From the NCBI GenBank assembly GCA_021788565.1, contig JAJYKO010000041.1:1-14409 (forward strand): a stretch of 14,409 nt of DNA. The letters run 5' to 3'. Under the pieces are notes generated by a model, which was given only the letters and a program-made list of their open reading frames with translations, searched no databases and was not told the DNA's origin. This DNA is from Chloroflexota bacterium (GTDB lineage Bacteria > Chloroflexota > UBA6077). Positions 7,229 to 14,409 of the stretch are shown here, piece by piece. The stretch's first letter is position 1, and every line of letters begins with the position of its first letter. Position numbers and translations under genes: made by a program.

Positions 7229-9553
7229 GTGAGCCAATTTGGATCTACCCCGTACGCACGGGGAAACATCGCGGTGATTGGGAACTACATACCCAGACAG
7301 TGTGGCATCGCCACCTTTACCTCCGACCTGGTGGAGGGAATTTCCGTAGCATCTCCCGGATCTAGCTGCTACGCCGTGGCGATGAACGACGTCCCCGAGG
7401 GGTACGACTATCCTCCCAGGGTTCGCTTCGAGGTGAGCGACAAGCGACTGCGCCACTACCAGCTCGCCGCCGATTTTCTCAACGTTCACCGAGTTGACGT
7501 GGTGTGTCTCCAACACGAGTTCGGTATATTTGGTGGAGACCACGGCAAGCACGTCCTTTCGTTGTTGCGCGACCTGCGGATGCCGGTGGTCACCACCCTG
7601 CACACCGTGTTAACCGAGCCGCTCCCCGAGCAGCGGGCCATTATCGAAGAGATAGGAGAGATCTCGGACAGGCTGGTCGTGATGAGCCAGAGAGCACGAG
7701 AGATCCTCCTCGAGTCTTACCGCGTACGTGATAAGAAGATCGTCCTGATCCATCACGGCATTCCCGATTTGCCTTTCATCGATCCCAACTACTACAAGGA
7801 CCAGTTCGGGGTGGAGGGCCGCAAGGTGGTGCTGACCTTTGGATTGCTCTCCCCGGGCAAAGGGGTGGAGTCCATGATCGACGCTCTGCCCAGGGTGGTG
7901 CGGAAGCACCCGGAGACGGCCTATATAATCCTAGGAGCAACTCATCCAAACGTGTTGCGTGAGTCTGGTGAGGCCTACAGGTTATCCCTCCAGCGCCGAG
8001 CCAGGGATCTCGGGGTGGAGAAGCACGTCTTCTTTTACGACAGGTTCGTCGACTTGGAGGAACTGTGCGAGTTCCTGGGGGCGGCTGACATCTACGTAAC
8101 ACCCTACCTGAACAGGGAGCAGGTAGTCTCAGGCACCCTCGCCTATGCCATTGGAGCAGGCAAGGCCTGCGTCTCCACGCCCTACTGGTACGCGGAGGAG
8201 ATGCTGCAGGAAGGGAGGGGGCGGCTGGTCGCTTTCCGCGATCCAGAGGCTCTGGCAGATCAAGTGATCGATCTGCTCTCCAACGAGACCGAGCGGCATG
8301 CCATTCGAAAGCGCGCCTACGCCTTCGGCCGCCAGATGGTCTGGAAAGAGGTCGCTCGACGCTACCTGGACCTGTTCTCCGAAGTTACGGAGGAGCAGGC
8401 GCGCCACCCCAGGATTCCATTCCAGGCAAGATCTCTCCAATCTGCCGTCCAGGAAATGCCGCTTCCCAAGTTCGACCACCTCTTGCGGCTCACGGACGAC
8501 GTCGGTATTCTGCAACACGCCAAGTATCTAGTGCCCGACCGCACTCACGGCTACTGCACCGATGACAATGCTCGCGCCCTGATCCTCGTGTTGATGGCAC
8601 AGAAGTTCCTTCCTGAGGGAAGCGAACTACGAGGCGTCGACTACCGCTATCTCAGTTTTCTTCACCACGCCTTTAACGAGGCGAACGGTTGCTTCCGGAA
8701 CTTTTTAGGCTATGACCGGCGATGGCAGGAGGAGAGGGGTTCCGAGGACAGCCACGGGCGCGGAACCTGGGCGCTGGGCATGACGATCGGGCTATCCAGG
8801 TCAAAGGATCTCGGCGACATGGCCATGGAGATTTTCGGGCGCGCCATATCGACACTGACCACCATGGAGAGCCCAAGGGCTTGGGCTTTCGGCCTGGTGG
8901 CTCTCCACGTCTATTTGAGACGCTTTAGCGGCGACAGCGAAATGAGGCGAGCTCGCGAAAAACTCGCAACCAGACTCTTCGACCTGTACCAGAAAAATGC
9001 CACGGACAATTGGCCTTGGATCGAAGATGTAGTCACCTATGACAATGGCAAGGTCGCTCAAGCGCTGCTTGTTTCCGGGCTTTCCATGCAACGCGACGAC
9101 ATGATAGAGGCCGGACTGCGGTCCTTGGAATGGCTATTGGATACCCAGACCGACCCGAGTGGCCATCTGGTTCCCGTTGGTAACCGTGGGTGGTTCCGGC
9201 GAGGCGGTGAGAAGGCCAGGTTCGACCAGCAGCCCCTTGAGGCGCAGAGCCTTCTCGAAGCCTGCACCGAGGCCTTCAACGTTACCAAAAGCGAGAGGTG
9301 GACCCTCAGGGCACGCCAGTGCCTGGAATGGTTCCTTGGCCGAAATGACTTGGATACTTCGCTGTATGATCACCAGTCCGGCGGCTGCTGCGACGGCCTG
9401 TCAGCTACGGGTGTTAATCGCAACCAGGGCGCCGAGGCTACCTTGGCCTGGCTTCTTTCCTTGATGCAGATGCATATCCACAATTACTCGACGCCAGCCA
9501 AGGTGACATCGAGAATCGTGCCGGAAGGGGTTGGAGTTACGGACGTAGCTTGA
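7229..9553 (+). CDS. GT4-family glycosyltransferase fused to a helical C-terminal domain
   Basis: The start is GTG 7229 behind GAGGAGGT (7215-7222). The 774-residue protein has two parts. Residues about 10-390 form a GT-B fold glycosyltransferase of family 4: GNYIPRQCGIATF (18-30) is the N-terminal acceptor-side loop, VTTLHTVL (121-128) is the family His-containing strand, GLLSPGKGVE (205-214) begins the donor-binding half, and EQVVSGTLAYAIGAGK (298-313) holds the nucleotide-sugar binding Glu. Residues about 410-765 look like an alpha/alpha-barrel domain (GYCTDDNARAL at 441-451; WPWIEDVVTYDNGK later), resembling six-hairpin glycosidase folds. No membrane segment or signal is seen. A GH130 gene follows 50 nt later, so both probably act on the same, likely mannose-containing, glycan. 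Substrate specificity cannot be read from the sequence. Confidence 0.92.
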   Translation: MSQFGSTPYARGNIAVIGNYIPRQCGIATFTSDLVEGISVASPGSSCYAVAMNDVPEGYDYPPRVRFEVSDKRLRHYQLAADFLNVHRVDVVCLQHEFGIFGGDHGKHVLSLLRDLRMPVVTTLHTVLTEPLPEQRAIIEEIGEISDRLVVMSQRAREILLESYRVRDKKIVLIHHGIPDLPFIDPNYYKDQFGVEGRKVVLTFGLLSPGKGVESMIDALPRVVRKHPETAYIILGATHPNVLRESGEAYRLSLQRRARDLGVEKHVFFYDRFVDLEELCEFLGAADIYVTPYLNREQVVSGTLAYAIGAGKACVSTPYWYAEEMLQEGRGRLVAFRDPEALADQVIDLLSNETERHAIRKRAYAFGRQMVWKEVARRYLDLFSEVTEEQARHPRIPFQARSLQSAVQEMPLPKFDHLLRLTDDVGILQHAKYLVPDRTHGYCTDDNARALILVLMAQKFLPEGSELRGVDYRYLSFLHHAFNEANGCFRNFLGYDRRWQEERGSEDSHGRGTWALGMTIGLSRSKDLGDMAMEIFGRAISTLTTMESPRAWAFGLVALHVYLRRFSGDSEMRRAREKLATRLFDLYQKNATDNWPWIEDVVTYDNGKVAQALLVSGLSMQRDDMIEAGLRSLEWLLDTQTDPSGHLVPVGNRGWFRRGGEKARFDQQPLEAQSLLEACTEAFNVTKSERWTLRARQCLEWFLGRNDLDTSLYDHQSGGCCDGLSATGVNRNQGAEATLAWLLSLMQMHIHNYSTPAKVTSRIVPEGVGVTDVA

Positions 9554-9603
9554 AAGGCATTGTCGGCTTGCTCGCGGATGGCACCAAATCTGGAGGTATG
9601 CCT

Positions 9604-10566
9604 ATGGAGAATCCCCATTTCGTGGAACTGTTCCACCGTCATCGCAACAACCCCATTATTATCGCCAAGGACCTACCATATCCGGCAAACACGGTTTTCA
9701 ATGCGGGAGCAGCCTTGGTGGACGGCGAGACTTTGCTGCTGCTGCGAGTTGAGGATCGACGCGGAATATCCCACCTGACTGCGGCCCGGAGCCATGACGG
9801 TTTCGAAAACTGGCGCATCGATGCGGGACCTACCATCCTTCCCAGCCCGTCAACCCACCCCGAGGAGGAATGGGGGATAGAAGACCCGCGGATCACTTAT
9901 CTGGAAGAGGCAGATCTGTGGGCGATCACCTATACGGCCTACTCCACGGCTGGGCCTCTAGTATCCCTCGCCACTACACACGACTTCCGCAGCTTCGAGC
10001 GGCACGGGTCCGTCATGCCGCCAGAAGACAAAGACGCCGCTCTCTTCCCAGTGCGATTCGACGGCCGCTGGGCAATGATACACCGGCCAGTGTCGACCCT
10101 CCCCAACACAGGAGCTCATATCTGGATCTCCTTTTCCCCGGACTTGAAACACTGGGGAGATCACCAGATTCTCCTGCCGGCTCGAAGGGGAGCATGGTGG
10201 GATGCTGACAAAGTGGGGCTGTCGACTCCTCCTTTGCGGACGGAGGAGGGGTGGCTGGTCCTCTACCACGGCGTGAAGTCCACCCCTGCGGGTTCCATAT
10301 ACCGCGTCGGGCTCGCCATGCTGGACCTCGAACACCCGCGCCAGGTTACAAGCAGATCCGACGAGTGGGTGTTCGCACCTGAGGCCGCTTATGAGTTATT
10401 CGGCGACGTGGATAAGGTGGTATTTCCCTGCGGCTGGACGCTGGTGGGCGACGAAATCCGGCTCTACTACGGCGCGGCGGACACCTCGATCGCTTTAGCT
10501 ACCGGCAGCCTTTCCGAACTGCTGGCCTGGCTCACGGTTCACAACTCCTTGCGAGGCTACAAGTGA
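9604..10566 (+). CDS. GH130 family glycoside phosphorylase/hydrolase
   Basis: The family acts on beta-mannosides (phosphorolysis or hydrolysis) through a five-bladed beta-propeller. From ATG 9604 the protein has 320 residues. FNAGAAL (32-38) and the arginine of LLLRVED (45-51) start the first blade, and GIEDPRIT (91-98) contains the signature catalytic Asp94. YHGVKS (221-226) and DKVVFPCGW (270-278) are further family blocks, and LYYGAADTSIALA (287-299) closes the propeller. I chose 9604 because GGAGG (9592-9596) is 7 nt upstream; a longer frame opens at TTG 9550, overlapping the glycosyltransferase stop codon, but has weaker signals. No signal peptide, so cytoplasmic. Phosphorylase versus hydrolase is not decided here. 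Confidence 0.9.
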   Translation: MENPHFVELFHRHRNNPIIIAKDLPYPANTVFNAGAALVDGETLLLLRVEDRRGISHLTAARSHDGFENWRIDAGPTILPSPSTHPEEEWGIEDPRITYLEEADLWAITYTAYSTAGPLVSLATTHDFRSFERHGSVMPPEDKDAALFPVRFDGRWAMIHRPVSTLPNTGAHIWISFSPDLKHWGDHQILLPARRGAWWDADKVGLSTPPLRTEEGWLVLYHGVKSTPAGSIYRVGLAMLDLEHPRQVTSRSDEWVFAPEAAYELFGDVDKVVFPCGWTLVGDEIRLYYGAADTSIALATGSLSELLAWLTVHNSLRGYK

Positions 10567-10924
10567 GTGATACGTCTGGCCCGCCACTCCGTGTCACTGG
10601 GGCCCGCGGGCAAACGTGGTGTCGCTACGCACGGAGCGTCCGGTCTGTCAGCAAGTAGAACTGGCCGTCGTGTAGCATGGCGTCCATCTTGGCCAGTTCA
10701 CACTCGAGTCCGAACCGGTGGGGCTACCTTCTCTATATTCCACTGATTCGGCCGCCTGTATCTCGACATGGTGGACATGGTAGCCATCGAGGTAAACCCC
10801 AGCCGGGGAATGAACCTTCTGATCTCCGGCATCCGAACGTCCGCAACTGTCTGGGAGACCGCTACTCCTGCAAGGGCTGCGAGGTCAGGGTGCCGGTCTG
10901 CCGTTCGTTCGGAGGCTATGGGGG
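10567..10924. other. Gene-poor gap between the GH130 gene and the minus-strand redox unit
   Basis: No confident gene. The gap holds the 10658-10699 inverted repeat and a CCCC-AGCC-GGGG hairpin near 10798-10809. A minus-strand open stretch at 10624-10716 translates plausibly (it contains AKMDAMLHDGQFYLLTDRTL) but is bounded by stops and has no ribosome binding site, so it may be a gene remnant. Confidence 0.35.
10658..10699. repeat. 9-bp inverted repeat with nested hairpin
   Basis: GAACTGGCC (10658-10666) and GGCCAGTTC (10691-10699) are exact reverse complements around 24 nt that contain a smaller ATGG-cgt-CCAT hairpin. It lies ~95 nt after the GH130 stop. There is no T-tract, so a factor-independent terminator role is doubtful. 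Confidence 0.5.
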
Positions 10925-10973
10925 AAAAAAAGAGACCCGGCGACCTGCCCACTGGATAGAGGTTGCCGGGTCT
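10925..10973 (-). terminator. Intrinsic terminator of the DsrE-FTR unit
   Basis: Read on the minus strand, AGACCCGGCAACCT (10973-10960) pairs with AGGTCGCCGGGTCT (10946-10933): 14 bp with one G-U wobble and a 13-nt loop. One base later comes a run of seven Ts (10931-10925). It lies 77 nt past the stop of the FTR-like gene. The short TCTTTCT on the other side gives only weak plus-strand activity. Confidence 0.92.
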
Positions 10974-11049
10974 TTCTGCTCTGGTCCGATCCGACGCTTG
11001 CGCCCGCACGGGGCTCACGAGCCGGCTCCCAATCCGGCTCCGCGCTCAC

Positions 11050-11760
11050 TCAGGAACGCTTCAGGGTGACTTCATAGGCTCCTGAACTGGCCTCTCGACG
11101 GTCAAAGCCGAACCCTCGGGAAGCCGCCACTTTCCCGAGGTTGTCGACCGATGCCTCCCGATCCACCACTATCAGGAGATCGCCCGATACCGCGTTCAGG
11201 GCTTGCTTGACCTGATGGGTGGCGTCGGGCACCGGTAGGCCCCGGCGCGGATCCAGGGGCTGCCCGCGGGTGTCCAGGCGGTTTCCGACAAGCTTCAGCC
11301 CGGGCCGGTACTCCCGCTGCAGCTCCTTCTCGGCGGCGGCGAACTCGGCGTCGGTCAGTCCGCCTCTTCCGAACAGCACACAGTGGCAGACTCCCTTTGC
11401 CTCGACGTCGGCCAGCGCGAAGGAGCACGGGCAGAGCAGCTTCCTGTCCAGACCCTCCTCACCCGATGGCTCGAAGCAGGGGCACTGCTGCCTGCCGTAC
11501 AGGTCGCGGCTCTCCTCTATCCAGATCTTCAGGTTGGTGTAAAACATCGCGTGGGGGTTCACCCGCAGCCCTTTGGCCCGGGCGTACTTCTGGATCCACA
11601 CGTCGTCACGCTTCATTCTCTTCCGGTACTTCCACCAGCCCGCAAAGAAGTCCCGATACATCTTAAGGTCCGCCATGAAACTCGACAAAAGCTCACCATC
11701 TTCCATTTGAGACTGGGGGACCGGACCAGAGCGCCCCACCTTCAAACGAGCCAGGGCCAT
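11050..11760 (-). CDS. Ferredoxin:thioredoxin reductase catalytic-like domain fused to a degenerate TusA-like domain
   Basis: The 236-residue protein starts at ATG 11760 with GAGGA upstream. Residues about 50-140 match the catalytic beta chain of ferredoxin:thioredoxin reductase. CPC (93-95), CPC (110-112) and CHC (125-127) supply, by analogy with the cyanobacterial enzyme, [4Fe-4S] ligands C93, C110, C112 and C125 and the redox disulfide C95-C127. The gap between the second and third motif (12 residues) is longer than in plants. Residues about 160-236 resemble TusA: LDTRG (162-166), an amphipathic helix at 181-191, LLIVVDREASVDNLGKVA (195-212). However, the TusA CPxP cysteine is absent (the matching region reads GLPVP). 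It follows the DsrE gene by 19 nt. A role in disulfide or sulfur-carrier reduction with ferredoxin electrons is inference. Confidence 0.85.
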   Translation of the reverse strand: MALARLKVGRSGPVPQSQMEDGELLSSFMADLKMYRDFFAGWWKYRKRMKRDDVWIQKYARAKGLRVNPHAMFYTNLKIWIEESRDLYGRQQCPCFEPSGEEGLDRKLLCPCSFALADVEAKGVCHCVLFGRGGLTDAEFAAAEKELQREYRPGLKLVGNRLDTRGQPLDPRRGLPVPDATHQVKQALNAVSGDLLIVVDREASVDNLGKVAASRGFGFDRREASSGAYEVTLKRS

Positions 11761-11779
11761 ACCCGCTATCCTCTATCCC

Positions 11780-12133
11780 CTACGTGTAATGCACCTTGCC
11801 CGCTCTCGACAGGGCCTCCACGATGGCCTGCATATCGCCAACGCGGCCGATAGCCAGCCTGTCCTGGAGCCCGAAGTAGTTGACACAGGTGCCGCACAGG
11901 ACTATCTCGGACCCCTTCTGGGAGAGCACCTCCAGCATCGGCACCGCGGAGGAGCCCTGGTCGGCCAACTTCACGCCGCTGTTGTAGCAGACCACCGTCC
12001 CGGGAACGTCGTCCCTAAAGGCGATCGTGCGTAAGAAGTTCACCATCAGCTGCGCGCCAAGCTCGTCGTCGCCCCGGCCAAGAGTGGCGGAGTCCAGAAC
12101 TAGCACCGTATCGGGAGATGGTCGTTGTTCCAT
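11780..12133 (-). CDS. DsrE-family protein like the C-terminal half of YedF
   Basis: The 117-residue protein matches the C-terminal DsrE-like domain of YedF-type (selenium/sulfur relay) proteins: LGRGDDELGAQLMVNFL (18-34), YNSGVKLA (50-57), then the conserved cysteine motif LCGTC (C80, C83) followed by VNYFGLQDRLAIG (84-96) and a C-terminal AGKVHYT. In canonical YedF an N-terminal TusA domain precedes this part; here it is missing, and a TusA-like domain is instead at the C-terminus of the next gene. The start is ATG 12133 with AAGGTG 7 nt upstream. It is cotranscribed with the FTR-like gene (19-nt gap). Likely cytoplasmic persulfide or thiol chemistry; the exact substrate is unknown. Confidence 0.9.
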   Translation of the reverse strand: MEQRPSPDTVLVLDSATLGRGDDELGAQLMVNFLRTIAFRDDVPGTVVCYNSGVKLADQGSSAVPMLEVLSQKGSEIVLCGTCVNYFGLQDRLAIGRVGDMQAIVEALSRAGKVHYT

Positions 12134-12271
12134 ATCGCTTCACCTTCTGTCCGTAGAGTGTGGATGGGATCCCATGCTGATCGAAGTCGATACTGAGGTT
12201 GGCCCACATCTGCCTGTTGTCTGTGGTCATCTCTCCTGTGCTTCCTTCCGCGACTGTCTTTAGACATAAAT

Positions 12272-12301
12272 TTGGCCGGACACCCAAGAGCGTCCGGCCA
12301 A
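12272..12301 (-). terminator. Terminator- or attenuator-like hairpin upstream of the DsrE gene
   Basis: TTGGCCGGAC (12301-12292 on the minus strand) pairs perfectly with GTCCGGCCAA (12281-12272) around a 10-nt loop, and is followed by AATTTATGTC. A second hairpin, GTCCTG/CAGGAC (12331-12312), precedes it and overlaps the stop of the small upstream ORF. It is in the leader of the DsrE-FTR unit, 139 nt before its start codon, so it could terminate the micro-ORF transcript or act as an attenuator. The tail is only moderately T-rich. Confidence 0.5.
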
Positions 12302-12324
12302 CACCTTCTAAGTCCTGGAAGGAG

Positions 12325-12469
12325 TCAGGACAGTAAATCACAGCCCTCCCGGAGGATGTCGCACTCCCGGGGCAAGGGACGCTCTTTGAGCAGACGACTG
12401 ATGCAGAACCTGCATCGATCCACTACGGGCTCAGGTTCAGGTCTGGCTGAGACGCAGCCAATCAGTCAT
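12325..12469 (-). CDS. Cys-rich micro-ORF, apparently frameshifted
   Basis: ATG 12469 has GGGGGTGA upstream, reads MTDWLRLSQT, and then hits TGA at 12439-12437. Dropping one base there would join it to a second frame (12423-12325 from GTG 12423), continuing EPEPVVDRC and giving a 47-residue product with four cysteines spaced C-x2-C-x13-C-x6-C, ending GCDLLS. The second frame alone is open for 32 codons. The codons are GC-biased in third position as in a real gene. A promoter (12564-12536) and a hairpin (12301-12272) flank it. It may be a frameshifted small gene, a programmed frameshift or sequencing error, or a leader peptide. No family is recognised. Confidence 0.4.
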
Positions 12470-12535
12470 TACCCTCACCCCCTTTCCACGAGTTGCGGCC
12501 CTCCAGCCGGAGTGCCACGTTCAACTTACGAACCG

Positions 12536-12564
12536 AGTGTATCTATGTAGGCGCTGTTTTGCAA
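12536..12564 (-). promoter_or_regulatory. Possible promoter of the Cys-rich ORF / DsrE-FTR unit
   Basis: On the minus strand TTGCAA (12564-12559) and TACACT (12541-12536) are spaced 17 nt apart, each matching 4/6 of the sigma-70 type consensus. It lies about 70 nt upstream of the Cys-rich ORF start, and MerA ends ~110 nt further upstream. Confidence 0.4.
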
Positions 12565-12676
12565 TCGTTTCCCAAACCTCAGCAGAGGAGCGCATCTCAC
12601 CTCAGGTCCATCTGTAAGCTGTGGCGGCTTTGGAGCTCCTGCCCGATCGAGGATGCCTTACTCAAGGCCGTCCCCT

Positions 12677-14326
12677 TTAGGCCGCGCAGCACGACAGCTT
12701 GGATACATCTCGCCCGAAGGTCTGGGCAGCAAGCTTGAGTCCCTCAGCCATGGTCAGATACGGGGCAAAGGTCGAAGTGAGGTCGGACACCGTGAGGTGG
12801 AACTTCACCGCGAGGGTCGCCGCGTAGATCACCTCCCCGGCGTTCTCGGCCACCACATGCGCGCCCAGCACCCGGTCTGTCCTAGCGTCCGCCACCAGCT
12901 TGAACACACCCTCCGTTGCCCGGTTCGCAAGCGCCCGTGGAACGGCGTTGGCCGGTAGGACCGAGGTCTTCACGTCAAACCCCGATGCCCGCGCCGCGGC
13001 CTCGGTGAGTCCCACCGTCGCCACCGAGGGGGTCGTGAAGATCACCCCTGGAACGGTAGAGAGATCGACCGCCCGCGCTCCTCCGAGGGCGTTTTCGGCG
13101 ACGAGCGAGCCCTCGTAGGCGGCCACGTAGACGAACTGCGGGCCTAGAGTCACGTCGCCCGCGGCGAAAACCCTCCGGTTGCTGGTCCTCAGCTGCTCGT
13201 CCACCAACACCTCTCCACGCTCGCCAACGGCCACGCCAGCCCGGTCCAGGCGCAGCGCGCCCGTGTTGGGCTGTCGTCCCACCGCCACGAGGAGTTGCTC
13301 AGCCTCGACCACTCGCTTCTCGCCGTCGACGTCGAGCGTGACGCGGTACCCATCGTTCGTGCGCTCGACCCGCCGGTATTCTGCCCCGGTGACGAAGCTT
13401 ATCCCCTGTCCGGTCATGGTCTCGAAGACGGCGTCGGAGACCTCAGGCTCGTACTTCTTGAGGATACGGGTGCTGCGCTGCATGAGGGTCACGCGGCTCC
13501 CCAGGTGGTGGAAGAGCTGTCCCATCTCCAGGGCGACGTAGCCCGAGCCGATGACGGCGAGGCTCTTGGGTAACTCTCTGAGATCCAGGGCCGTCGTGCT
13601 GGTCAGATATCCTGCCTCCGCAAGACCCGGGATTGACGGGATGGCTGGGGAGGCGCCGGTGGCGATGAGGAAGTTCCGGGCGCTCACCGTTCTGCCGGCC
13701 ACCTCGAGCCGCCCCTGGTCCAAGAAGGCCGCCTCGCCCCTGATCAACTCCCAGCCGTACTCCCCGATCAGATCCTCGTACTTCTCTCGGCGCAGGCGGC
13801 CCACCAGTTCGTCCTTCTGTTCCACCAGCGCCGCCATATCCACAGTGCCGGCAGCCGTCCCGACGCCGGTGAAGGGCTGGTGGCCCGCCTGGTAGAAAAG
13901 CTCCCCGGCTCTCAGCTGGGTCTTGCTGGGCACGCAGCCGACGTTGACACAGGTTCCCCCGATGGTTCCCCGCTCGATCATCACGACCGAGGCGCCGGCC
14001 TCCCGAGCCTTGATCGCGGCGGCGAAGGCTGCGCTGCCAGAGCCGACGATCGCCAGGTCGCAGCCGGTACCCGAGGCCGCTACCTGTCCGGCCGTAATCC
14101 GCGGGAGGACTTCCACCGCACCAGGCTGATATCCCGCCGCCGCCACCGCTCGGGTGAGAGGGCCGGCGTCGGTCCCCGCCGGCACCTCGACCAGCGCCTC
14201 GCCCGCCATGTGGTCCACCTTCAGGACCTTTGCCCCGGCCTCCTGCAAAGCTTCGGCCACGGACATCTCGCAGTGGCGGCAGGTCATGCCCTGAACATCT
14301 ATGCGTAGTCGCTCGATTTCACTCAC
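12677..14326 (-). CDS. merA: Mercuric reductase MerA with N-terminal heavy-metal-associated domain
   Basis: The 549-residue cytoplasmic flavoprotein reduces Hg(II) to Hg(0) with NADPH. An N-terminal HMA domain (1-75) carries GMTCRHC (C16, C19). The FAD-binding start is IVGSGSAAFAAAIKA (93-107), and the redox disulfide is in GGTCVNVGCVPSK (C126, C131). A central NAD(P)-binding motif VIGSGYVALEMG precedes VAVGRQPNT and the FAD-site GD in VFAAGDVT. The C-terminal vicinal cysteine pair diagnostic of MerA is present (SCCAA; C546, C547), which separates it from other disulfide oxidoreductases. The start is GTG 14326 with GGAGAG upstream. The stop is TAA 12679-12677; only a weak 5-bp hairpin (12655-12668) follows. 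No merR is in the window; the preceding gene ends 30 nt upstream, so co-transcription is likely. Confidence 0.95.
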   Translation of the reverse strand: MSEIERLRIDVQGMTCRHCEMSVAEALQEAGAKVLKVDHMAGEALVEVPAGTDAGPLTRAVAAAGYQPGAVEVLPRITAGQVAASGTGCDLAIVGSGSAAFAAAIKAREAGASVVMIERGTIGGTCVNVGCVPSKTQLRAGELFYQAGHQPFTGVGTAAGTVDMAALVEQKDELVGRLRREKYEDLIGEYGWELIRGEAAFLDQGRLEVAGRTVSARNFLIATGASPAIPSIPGLAEAGYLTSTTALDLRELPKSLAVIGSGYVALEMGQLFHHLGSRVTLMQRSTRILKKYEPEVSDAVFETMTGQGISFVTGAEYRRVERTNDGYRVTLDVDGEKRVVEAEQLLVAVGRQPNTGALRLDRAGVAVGERGEVLVDEQLRTSNRRVFAAGDVTLGPQFVYVAAYEGSLVAENALGGARAVDLSTVPGVIFTTPSVATVGLTEAAARASGFDVKTSVLPANAVPRALANRATEGVFKLVADARTDRVLGAHVVAENAGEVIYAATLAVKFHLTVSDLTSTFAPYLTMAEGLKLAAQTFGRDVSKLSCCAA

Positions 14327-14356
14327 CTTGAACTCTCCTATTCTCGAAACTTGCTC

Positions 14357-14409
14357 TTACTTCAGCACTTGGCAGGTCAGGATCGCCTGAGCGTTGTCGG
14401 CTATTATGG
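14357..14409 (-). CDS. C-terminal end of an unidentified gene
   Basis: The last 16 codons plus TAA (14359-14357) are visible, reading IIADNAQAILTCQVLK. It is on the same strand as merA, 30 nt upstream, and so probably in the same operon. Too little is present to name a family. Confidence 0.5.
   Translation of the reverse strand, partial: IIADNAQAILTCQVLK

Noticed and set aside
10624..10716. Minus-strand stretch containing AKMDAMLHDGQFYLLTDRTL
   Set aside because: It reads like protein but is bounded by stops within 100 nt and lacks an initiation signal; at most a gene remnant.
10780..10900. Possible tRNA on the minus strand (GGTTCATTCCCC box)
   Set aside because: The B-box-like sequence cannot form a T-stem and no anticodon arm is present.

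Overview
The window is a GC-rich bacterial chromosomal segment with short intergenic gaps, frequent GTG/TTG starts and strong purine-rich ribosome binding sites. A Chloroflexota-like or related Gram-positive-lineage (Terrabacteria) host would fit the YycJ/WalJ MBL protein, SPW-repeat protein, DUF2795 protein, YedF-type DsrE protein, HspR-like operator and palindromic repeats. That placement is inference; no rRNA or other phylogenetic marker is present.

Layout. (1) 1-1665, minus strand: a translationally coupled pair. A glycoside-hydrolase-like TIM-barrel protein, whose motif order is circularly permuted, is followed by a phosphoribosyltransferase-like protein that starts on a TTG touching the upstream stop codon and runs off the left edge. 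A 31-nt perfect palindrome lies inside the second gene. (2) 1666-1982: divergent spacer with a ~112-bp nested inverted-repeat element. (3) 1983-2786, plus: YycJ/WalJ-type metallo-beta-lactamase-fold nuclease. (4) 2787-4540, plus: a gene-free stretch with a run of perfect hairpins and an HspR-operator-like site, then a previously untracked 32-residue membrane peptide ORF, an Hsp20 chaperone, an SPW-repeat membrane protein and a strong terminator. (5) 4738-6656, minus: an orphan soluble PAS histidine kinase and a DUF2795 protein. (6) 7229-10566, plus: a two-gene glycan unit, a GT4 glycosyltransferase fused to a helical C-terminal domain plus a GH130 phosphorylase/hydrolase. (7) 10925-12564, minus: a sulfur/thiol redox unit with promoter, Cys-rich (apparently frameshifted) micro-ORF, hairpin, YedF-type DsrE protein, a ferredoxin:thioredoxin-reductase-like protein fused to a degenerate TusA-like domain, and an excellent terminator. 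(8) 12677-14409, minus: mercuric reductase MerA with a heavy-metal-associated domain, preceded by the tail of an unidentified gene.

The theme is stress and redox protection (Hsp20, SPW, MerA, FTR/DsrE/TusA) beside sugar metabolism. The most unusual parts are the domain-shuffled YedF/FTR pair with a Cys-rich leader ORF, and the structured, HspR-site-bearing leader upstream of the hsp20 unit. All calls come from reading the sequence; no homology search or RNA-folding program was run.
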